This document shows positions 1 through 6,440 of a stretch of 9,028 nucleotides of DNA, piece after piece; within the stretch, counting starts at the first letter, position 1, and every line of letters starts with the position of its first letter. The translations under genes and the position numbers were made by a program. Origin of the DNA: Bacteroidota bacterium (lineage in GTDB: Bacteria; Bacteroidota; Rhodothermia; Rhodothermales; UBA10348). Location: positions 1 through 9,028 of the forward strand of contig JAQCDI010000082.1 in assembly GCA_027620595.1 (NCBI GenBank), read 5' to 3'. The notes below the pieces were generated by a model. It was not told where the DNA came from. It did no database searches and worked only from the letters and a program-made list of their open reading frames with translations.

Positions 1-2
1 GC

Positions 3-839
3 GTGGGCGACCTGACCCTTGACCAGGCCGGGGACGTCTTCCAGAACATCGGAATCCGTGTTTTCTGGGCCATGGTCCTGATGGTCCTGGTCTACCTGGT
101 CAACAAGGCGCTGGTGTGGCTCCTGGACCGACTGGCCGAGCGCAGCGCCGAACGACGCCTCTTCTACAAGCGACTGGTGCCGCTGGTACGCATCCTGGTC
201 TGGAGCATCGGCCTCTATGTGGTGATCAGGTTCGTTTTCCAGGTCAATGCCCAGAGCCTTGTGGCTGCGACGGCTGCCATCGGCGTGGCGGTGGGCTTTG
301 CCGCGCAGGACCTGCTCAAGAACATCTTCGGTGGGCTCGTCATCATTTCCGATCGCCCGTTCCAGGTGGGCGACAAGATCTCGGTGGCCGGCACCTACGG
401 CGAAGTGGCCTCGATCGGCCTGCGTTCGACGCGCATCATCACCCCCGACGACAACCTGGTCAGCGTCCCCAACGCCCAGGTCGTGGATTCCCAGGTGGCC
501 AATGCCAACGCCGGCGCCCTGGATTGCCAGGTGGTCACGAGCCTCTATCTGCCGGGTTGGGTGGACGAGCGCCTGGCCAGACGATTGGCCTATGAGGCAG
601 CAGCCTCCTCGAAATTCGTGTATCGCAGGAAACCCATCGTGGTCCTGGTCAAGGATGAGTTCGACAAGGTTTTCCTGACCCACTTGATGGTGAAAGCCTA
701 CGTGATAGATACCCGGTACGAATTCCTTTTGATGACGGATATCACAGAACGCTGCCGGGAAGCCTTCCGAGAACATGGTCTGCTCACCCGGGAGGACGGC
801 CTTTCGGTCCTGCTTCGCGGGGGGGTGGCCCATGACTAG
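3..839 (+). CDS. MscS-family small-conductance mechanosensitive ion channel (5' end may be cut by the window edge)
   Basis: Inner-membrane channel of the MscS family, which opens under membrane tension to release solutes during osmotic downshock. Three hydrophobic segments are visible at about residues 18-41, 58-80 and 84-116. The third carries the Ala/Gly-rich pore-helix pattern ending in GFAAQD, followed by NIFGG and the RPFQVGD motif that opens the beta domain. The beta domain has the usual TPDDNLVSVPNAQV stretch at residues 148-160, and an alpha/beta C-terminal cage domain follows to residue 278. Aligning Q102 with E. coli Q112 puts V95 and F99 at the pore-seal positions held by L105 and L109 in E. 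coli. The length (278) is close to E. coli MscS (286). The GTG at position 3 is the first possible start seen. Only two bases precede it, so a longer N-terminus cannot be excluded. The stop overlaps the start of the downstream NTPase gene by 8 bp. The family call is secure; the conducted ions and gating threshold cannot be read from sequence. Confidence 0.93.
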   Translation: MGDLTLDQAGDVFQNIGIRVFWAMVLMVLVYLVNKALVWLLDRLAERSAERRLFYKRLVPLVRILVWSIGLYVVIRFVFQVNAQSLVAATAAIGVAVGFAAQDLLKNIFGGLVIISDRPFQVGDKISVAGTYGEVASIGLRSTRIITPDDNLVSVPNAQVVDSQVANANAGALDCQVVTSLYLPGWVDERLARRLAYEAAASSKFVYRRKPIVVLVKDEFDKVFLTHLMVKAYVIDTRYEFLLMTDITERCREAFREHGLLTREDGLSVLLRGGVAHD

Positions 840-3800
840 GCTCCATCAGGAACTCGAGGCCCTGCGGCAGGCCACCGGACAGCTCGCTGCGGCGTTCGCC
901 GAGAGGGTGTCCCGAGAGGCGCTCAAACCCCTGCAACAGGGTGTTGCACAGCTGGTTGCCGCCCTTCCGCCGCTGACCGAAGGCCCATTGCCACTGGATC
1001 AGGTGCAGGCGCTGCGCTCGGTGCTAGAAAAGGAATTCCTGCCCGCTTACGAGCGCATGCTGGCCACTTCCACCCTGCCTGGCAGACTCGGCACAGCCTT
1101 CCGCTCCTGGATGCAGGACATGGATCGTGCCTTGGATGCGTGCAGTGAAGCGGTGCAGGACGACGAGCCGGCAGTCCTCTACGCCGCCTCCGACGCCGAC
1201 GGCTGGTGGGTAGCTTCGCGCAAAGCTGCCGTCCGTCTGGGTCGTCAGGTCCGCAAGCCGGACGGAACGCCCATCCGACAGGTACCGGTGCGGGACCTTG
1301 CCCTGGCCCTGCAGCGCGAGTGGCTGCCGATGCAGTTCGGTCGGATCATCGATGACGATCGACGACGTATTGTCCAATACCTCACCTCCCTTGAATATCG
1401 GGTGTCAGGGCTCGTCCACGCCGTGCTGGAGCGGGAGGCCCGTCTGCGCCTTTCCCTGGGCAACGGAGCGGACGATGAGGATGCGCATCAACGCGAAGAA
1501 ACCACCGAGGCCGACGCACTCGCGTCCCTGCGGACCGTCCTGGATCAGGCTCCCCAGTCGCTGCGCTGCGAGGCCGTGGACGGCCATGCGCAGTGTACCG
1601 AGCAGGCCTGGATCCGCCTGCAGCGCGAAGTCGACAGGGCCGGGTCATTCCAGGCCGCCATTCCCTCGGTGTCCGATGAAACGTTCCAGCGGCGCCTGTC
1701 CCGCATCGAGGATGGTGCAGAGCGCTGGGCCCGTTGGCAGAACCGGCTCCGTCAGCGCGCGGACTTCTTCCTGTCGGTAATCCGTCTGCGGGACGCTTTC
1801 GATACCGTCATGCAGGAAGCCTCGGACGGGCTGCGAGCCCGGTTGCTGGGTCCGGTGCGGGACTGCACCGATGGTGCCACGGCATCCCTTGCCGTGGCCC
1901 TCGATTCGGTCGAGTCCCTGTTTACCCAGGAGGACGGAGGCAGCCTGTTTTCTGCCGACGCAACCCACCTCACGCAATGGGGTGAAAAAGCGGCACTCGA
2001 TCTGGAAACAGACCTCGTGGGCCCTGTGCAGGAGCTTTCGCTCCTGACCCGCATCCAGGACGAACACACCACCTTCCTGACCTCCCTGCAGGCCCTGTGC
2101 CAGGAGCTTCCGGAAAGCTTCGAACTCCATCCCCTGCTGGTGGATACGGCGCCTGAACCGGATGCCGACCCGCGCGTGGTCCTCTTCCGGGATATCGTCC
2201 AGAACGGAATCGCCGAGATTACCAGGGACCGGCTCACCGAGCGCAGTACAGCAGCCCGGGACACCTTCCGCGAAGCGCTGGAGGAACTGGGAGATCTGGC
2301 GTCCATCGTCCGGTTCTCGTTCCAGTCGGCGGTTGAAGCCACCCAGGGAACCGGTCAGACCCGCGAGCACGAACGGGAGATGGTGATCGGAGGGCTCAGG
2401 CGCACCAACGACGCCGTCGGTGCCATCCGAAAGCGTATCGAGGAAGGCTCTGCACACCTCAGGGAGCTGTACCGGAACGAGGTGCTGCGATCATGGCTGC
2501 GTACCCAGGATCGTCTGCGCGTGGAGCATCAGGTCGGTGCCTACGTCCTCGACATGCGCAGCCGGCTGGACGCAGAAGCCCGGGAGGCGGGGAGACGACT
2601 GTTCCGCTGGGGTCGGCAGCTGAGATTCTGGACTGAAAAGATCCTGCGACGTGGACACTGGGAAGCCAAGGCCCTCATCGAGCGGGGAAAAGAAGCGGTG
2701 GGCTCGCCGTCGCAGACCCGCGCCTCGTTCTACGAAACCGCCCTGGGGCTCGCCGAACTCGATTCGGTCATGGAACACGTACCTCCGGTTTACCGGAAAC
2801 TGTTCTCTTTCGGCCCCCTCTCCGACCCCGACTTGCTGATCGGGCGGACCGCGAGCCGCACATTCATCGAGCAGCACCTGCAGCAGTTCAAGATGGGAAT
2901 GCCGCAGGCCGCCCTGCTGGTTGGAGGTCCATCGACAGGAAGGACAAGTCTCCTCAATGTGCTGAGCACCAAGGACTTGCGGGACCACGATGTCCGATGG
3001 ATGCGCTTCTCGGAACGACCTTCATCAGCCCGTCAACTGTTGGCGATCCTGCGCTCGTCGCTGCAACTGGACCTGCCCGAAGCCGACTCCATACCCGAAG
3101 TAGCCAGGCTTTGGCTGGCCAGGGAAACACAGGGCGCCGCGCCGGTCTGCCTTGTCGAGAACTTGGAGCTCCTGATGCTCCGTGGCATCAGTGGGTACGC
3201 TCTGCTCGTGGACCTGCTTCAATTCATGTCCTTGACCGATTCGCGCATCATCTGGGTGGGTACCCTGTCCAGCTATGCCTGGCAGATCCTCCAGACCGCC
3301 AACCCCGACGCTGCTGCCCTCATCAACCCCCACCACCTGTCGGATCTGACGCGGGACGACCTGGAAAAACTCGTGATGGAGCGCCATCGCAAGAGCGGTG
3401 TCCCCCTCTATTTCGAAGAGCCCACCGACCTGTCGCCGCTGGTGCGCAGAAAACTCAACCGGGCGCGGTCCAAGGATCGCCGTCAAGCCATCCTGCGCGA
3501 GGCCTTTTTTGATCGGCTTTACACCCAGTTCGGTCAGAACATCCAGATGGCCCTCCTGCAATGGATCCGATCCATTTCCATGGGCGAGGAGGGAAAGCGG
3601 ATGCACGTCACACCCACTCCGCCGCTGAACCTGTCCTTCTTCTCGGGCTTCAACCTTGATCAGGCCTTCGCCCTGAAAGCCCTGCTCGAGCACGGCTTCC
3701 TTTCGCCCGAGGATTACGCCGCCGTGGACTGTCTGACCAGGGACCGCGCCCTCACCCTGTTCGAGACGCTGGGCAACGCCCTGATCATCGAAGCCGCCGA

Positions 3801-3924
3801 CAGGCACCAGGAGAACACGCAGTATCGGCACACCGCTGTCCGTGCCGACCTGCCGTATCGCATCCGGCCGCTGTTCACGCATGCCGTGGTGCGGTTGTTG
3901 CGCGAGCGCAACATCGTGCACTGA
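832..3924 (+). CDS. Large uncharacterised protein: helical N-terminal region plus C-terminal AAA/STAND-like NTPase with variant Walker A
   Basis: I do not recognise a named family for this 1030-residue protein. Residues 1 to about 660 are charged, mostly helix-forming and partly coiled-coil-like, with no signal peptide or clear membrane span. A basic, aromatic-rich stretch lies at 588-610. From about residue 666 it resembles an AAA_16/STAND-type NTPase: an IGR motif at 670-672 before the P-loop, a Walker A at 698-705 reading GGPSTGRT with Arg704 in place of the invariant Lys, a Walker B-like VCLVEN at 772-777 with Glu776-Asn777, and a sensor-1-like strand at 804-811. The last 100 or so residues look like a winged-helix or similar helical domain. 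The ATG at 832 is preferred because it overlaps the channel gene by only 8 bp and follows a G-rich stretch. An in-frame ATG at 775 would overlap by 65 bp and add a poor N-terminus. Overlap with the channel gene implies translational coupling, so a role as channel partner or regulator is my inference. ATP binding without efficient hydrolysis is possible. A signal-transduction or defence-like NTPase is an alternative. Confidence 0.82.
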   Translation: MTRLHQELEALRQATGQLAAAFAERVSREALKPLQQGVAQLVAALPPLTEGPLPLDQVQALRSVLEKEFLPAYERMLATSTLPGRLGTAFRSWMQDMDRALDACSEAVQDDEPAVLYAASDADGWWVASRKAAVRLGRQVRKPDGTPIRQVPVRDLALALQREWLPMQFGRIIDDDRRRIVQYLTSLEYRVSGLVHAVLEREARLRLSLGNGADDEDAHQREETTEADALASLRTVLDQAPQSLRCEAVDGHAQCTEQAWIRLQREVDRAGSFQAAIPSVSDETFQRRLSRIEDGAERWARWQNRLRQRADFFLSVIRLRDAFDTVMQEASDGLRARLLGPVRDCTDGATASLAVALDSVESLFTQEDGGSLFSADATHLTQWGEKAALDLETDLVGPVQELSLLTRIQDEHTTFLTSLQALCQELPESFELHPLLVDTAPEPDADPRVVLFRDIVQNGIAEITRDRLTERSTAARDTFREALEELGDLASIVRFSFQSAVEATQGTGQTREHEREMVIGGLRRTNDAVGAIRKRIEEGSAHLRELYRNEVLRSWLRTQDRLRVEHQVGAYVLDMRSRLDAEAREAGRRLFRWGRQLRFWTEKILRRGHWEAKALIERGKEAVGSPSQTRASFYETALGLAELDSVMEHVPPVYRKLFSFGPLSDPDLLIGRTASRTFIEQHLQQFKMGMPQAALLVGGPSTGRTSLLNVLSTKDLRDHDVRWMRFSERPSSARQLLAILRSSLQLDLPEADSIPEVARLWLARETQGAAPVCLVENLELLMLRGISGYALLVDLLQFMSLTDSRIIWVGTLSSYAWQILQTANPDAAALINPHHLSDLTRDDLEKLVMERHRKSGVPLYFEEPTDLSPLVRRKLNRARSKDRRQAILREAFFDRLYTQFGQNIQMALLQWIRSISMGEEGKRMHVTPTPPLNLSFFSGFNLDQAFALKALLEHGFLSPEDYAAVDCLTRDRALTLFETLGNALIIEAADRHQENTQYRHTAVRADLPYRIRPLFTHAVVRLLRERNIVH

Positions 3925-3961
3925 GACCCGCGGCAACGAGACGCCGCCTTCGAAACACCGC

Positions 3962-4918
3962 CTATCCGCCCTGCTCGAGGTACCAGTCGTACGTACGACG
4001 GATGCCCTCTTCCAGCCCGACGGAGGGGCGCCACCCCAGCGAGAAGAGACGAGTCACGTCTACGAGTTTGCGCGGCGTACCGTCCGGCTTGGTGGCATCG
4101 TAGACGATCTCATTGTCCGCGCCCACGACCCGCCGGATGGTCTCGGCCAGTTCCGCAATCGAGAGGTCATGACCCACTCCGGCGTTGATCAATCCATCCG
4201 GAGCAGCCTCGAAGAGCTCCTCCTCCGGCGTGCGCAGCACGTGCAGGATGGATGAGGCCAGGTCGTCCACGTACATGAACTCGCGCTTGGGCGTGCCGCT
4301 GCCCCAGAGGGTAACCGGCTTTCCGGAGCCCTTGGCTTCGTGGAATTTGCGGATCAACGCCGGCAGCACGTGCGAGGACTGCAGGTCAAAGTTGTCGCCG
4401 GGGCCGTACATGTTGGTGGGCATCATGGACACGAAGTCCACGCCGTGCTGCCGGCGCAGGGCCTCACACAGCTTGACGCCCGCGATCTTGGCAATGGCAT
4501 ACCACTGGTTCGTGGGCTCCAGCGGTCCGGTCAGCAGGTATTCCTCCTTGAGCGGCTGGGGGGCCAGCTTGGGATAGATGCACGTGCTCCCCAGGAATAC
4601 GAGGCGCTTCACACCCGCGCTCCAGGCGCCGTGGATCAGGTTGTTCTGGATCTGGAGGTTGTCGAACAGGAAATCAGCCGGGTACCTGTCGTTGGCCAGG
4701 ATCCCGCCAACCTTGGCGGCAGCCACGACCACGTAGGCCGGCTTCTCGCGGGCGTAGAATTCGTCCACCGCCGCGCCATCCAGCAGGTCCAGCTCCCGGC
4801 GCGAACGCAGGATCAGGTTCGAGAAGCCGGCGCGCTCCAGCGCGCGGACGACACCGGAACCGACCAGGCCCCGATGACCGGCCACGAAGATGGGAGCGTT
4901 GGAATCCGAAAGGTGCAT
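3962..4918 (-). CDS. fcl: GDP-L-fucose synthase (GDP-4-keto-6-deoxy-mannose 3,5-epimerase/4-reductase)
   Basis: Cytosolic NADPH-dependent enzyme of the extended short-chain dehydrogenase family. It epimerises at C3 and C5 and then reduces GDP-4-keto-6-deoxy-D-mannose to GDP-L-fucose for surface polysaccharides or glycoproteins. The 318-residue protein starts with a Rossmann GxxGxxG motif (G14, G17, G20). It keeps the catalytic triad S111, Y140, K144 in LGSTCIYP and YAIAK, and also C113 and H183, the acid/base pair of the epimerase step. All five lie at a constant offset of 4 from the E. coli enzyme, and the length nearly equals its 321 residues. The ATG at 4918 is chosen. A TTG at 4927 would add three residues, and neither has a clear Shine-Dalgarno sequence. 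The gene is last in a four-gene minus-strand series, 22 bp after the permease stop. The usual partner gmd, which makes its substrate, is not in the window, so it must lie elsewhere or the substrate must come from another route. Confidence 0.96.
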   Translation of the reverse strand: MHLSDSNAPIFVAGHRGLVGSGVVRALERAGFSNLILRSRRELDLLDGAAVDEFYAREKPAYVVVAAAKVGGILANDRYPADFLFDNLQIQNNLIHGAWSAGVKRLVFLGSTCIYPKLAPQPLKEEYLLTGPLEPTNQWYAIAKIAGVKLCEALRRQHGVDFVSMMPTNMYGPGDNFDLQSSHVLPALIRKFHEAKGSGKPVTLWGSGTPKREFMYVDDLASSILHVLRTPEEELFEAAPDGLINAGVGHDLSIAELAETIRRVVGADNEIVYDATKPDGTPRKLVDVTRLFSLGWRPSVGLEEGIRRTYDWYLEQGG

Positions 4919-4940
4919 GGGCTGCAAAAAAGGAAAACGG

Positions 4941-6440
4941 TTACTGGGCCCAAGTGGGCAGGACGCCGGGTTCGACCCCGAACACGAGCTGGACCAGAAA
5001 ATAGACCATTACCGACATCAGGACGGTGAAAAGCAGGTTCATCCAGATCCCCGTCCGGGCCATCTGCGGAATGCTCACGAAGCCCGATCCATAGACGATG
5101 GCGTTGGGCGGTGTGGCCACCGGCAGCATGAACGCCGCACTGGCTGCCAGGGTGGCAGGAATCGTAAGCAGGAACGGGTTCTGGCCGATCCCGAGGGCCA
5201 CCGAGGCCATCACGGGCAGGAAGGCGGCCGTGGTAGCTGTGTTTGAGGTGAGTTCGGTCAGGAAGATGACCAGCATGGTCACCGAAGCGATGATCAGCAG
5301 GACGGGCCAGTCGCTGATTCCCGAGATGAGCGTTCCCAGCCAGGAGGCCAGCCCTGTGTCGGCAATGGCCGCGGCCAGGGAAAGTCCGCCCCCGAAGAGC
5401 ACCAGGATGCCCCAGGGCAGCCGCTTCGCATCATCCCAGGTCAGCAGGAACCGGGACTCCCACGTCCCGCCCGGTGTGGCGGTTGGAATGAGGAACAGGA
5501 CGAGGGCCCCGAACAACGCGATCCCGGTGTCCGACAGGCCCGGCATCCAGTCCATGAGGAGGGGCCTTGTCATCCAGAGGAGGACAACGAACAGGAATAC
5601 CCGGAACACCCACTTCTCATCCCGGCTCGCCGACCCCATGTCGGCCAACTGCCGGTGGATGAGGTCATCCAGCCCCTCGATCGGCGCATGCCCCAGATGG
5701 AACAGCCGACGGGTGAGCAGCCACCACGTCAGGGGCAGTCCAACGGCCACAAGGGGCACGCCCACGCCCATCCACTGCACGAACCCGATCTGGATGCCGT
5801 AGGTCTCCTGCATGAATCCGGCCACCAGGGCGTTGGGCACGGTACCGATCAGCGTCCCGAGCCCGCCGATGGTGCACGAATAGGCAATCGCCAGCATCAA
5901 AGCCGGTCCCAGGTTGGCCACCCCTTCCTCGCGCTGCTCCCGGGCCAGGGCAATGACCGACAACCCGATGGGCAGCATCATCATCGTCGTGGCCGTGTTC
6001 GTGACCCACATGCTCAGGAGGGCGCCCGAGAGCATGAATCCGCCGATGATGGCGTCCGGACGCGTGCCCACGCGCCGAAGCAGGCCGAGGGCAATCCGCT
6101 TGTGCAAACCCGTTTTCTCCATGCCGATGGCCAGGATGAATCCGCCCATGAACAGGTAGATCAACGGGTTGGCATACGGCTCGGCGGCATCGCGGATGGA
6201 CGAAATACCCAGCACGGGAAACAGCACCAGCGGCAGGAGCGACGTGATGGGAATCGGCACGGCCTCGCTCATCCACCAGATGGCCATCCAGAGGCCCACG
6301 CCGGCGGTCATCCAGGCTTCGGGGCCAAGCCCCTCGGGCGCCGGAAGGACCCAGGTCAGCAGGAACAGCAGGGGGCCGAACCAGGTCCCCCACCGCTCGC
6401 GCCGGAACGTAGCCTCGTTATGCCCGCCGCTTTCGATCAT
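4941..6440 (-). CDS. SLC13/DASS family divalent-anion:sodium symporter
   Basis: Inner-membrane permease of the DASS/SLC13 family, whose members import dicarboxylates (succinate, malate), citrate or sulfate, usually with sodium. The 499-residue protein has about a dozen hydrophobic segments and the two-fold repeat typical of the fold. The paired substrate/sodium tip motifs are visible: TNTATT at 147-152 in the first half (Thr replaces the usual Ser of SNT) and SNTATT at 399-404 in the second. Residues 433-449, from ASAAFMLPV to PNAIV, fit the family signature pattern near the C-terminus. The length fits bacterial members (about 450-520). The ATG at 6440 is preferred because it forms an ATGA overlap with the decarboxylase stop. 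A GTG at 6479 would extend the protein by 13 residues into the upstream gene. The substrate cannot be assigned from sequence. A dicarboxylate is my best guess because the tip motifs are SNT-like and organic-acid oxidase and decarboxylase genes sit next to it, but sulfate cannot be excluded. Confidence 0.93.
   Translation of the reverse strand: MIESGGHNEATFRRERWGTWFGPLLFLLTWVLPAPEGLGPEAWMTAGVGLWMAIWWMSEAVPIPITSLLPLVLFPVLGISSIRDAAEPYANPLIYLFMGGFILAIGMEKTGLHKRIALGLLRRVGTRPDAIIGGFMLSGALLSMWVTNTATTMMMLPIGLSVIALAREQREEGVANLGPALMLAIAYSCTIGGLGTLIGTVPNALVAGFMQETYGIQIGFVQWMGVGVPLVAVGLPLTWWLLTRRLFHLGHAPIEGLDDLIHRQLADMGSASRDEKWVFRVFLFVVLLWMTRPLLMDWMPGLSDTGIALFGALVLFLIPTATPGGTWESRFLLTWDDAKRLPWGILVLFGGGLSLAAAIADTGLASWLGTLISGISDWPVLLIIASVTMLVIFLTELTSNTATTAAFLPVMASVALGIGQNPFLLTIPATLAASAAFMLPVATPPNAIVYGSGFVSIPQMARTGIWMNLLFTVLMSVMVYFLVQLVFGVEPGVLPTWAQ

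Noticed and set aside
1645..2457. 270-codon minus-strand frame inside the large NTPase gene
   Set aside because: Antisense shadow in a GC-rich gene. Its composition is rich in Gly, Arg and Gln with no motifs.
3025..3936. Long open frame (303 codons) on the minus strand over the NTPase C-terminal half
   Set aside because: It lies fully antisense to a gene with recognisable NTPase motifs, its translation has no recognisable domain, and such frames are expected in GC-rich DNA with strong third-position bias.
3930..3947. Possible bidirectional terminator between the convergent genes
   Set aside because: The stem is only 5 bp with an 8-nt loop and no T-tract follows on either strand.
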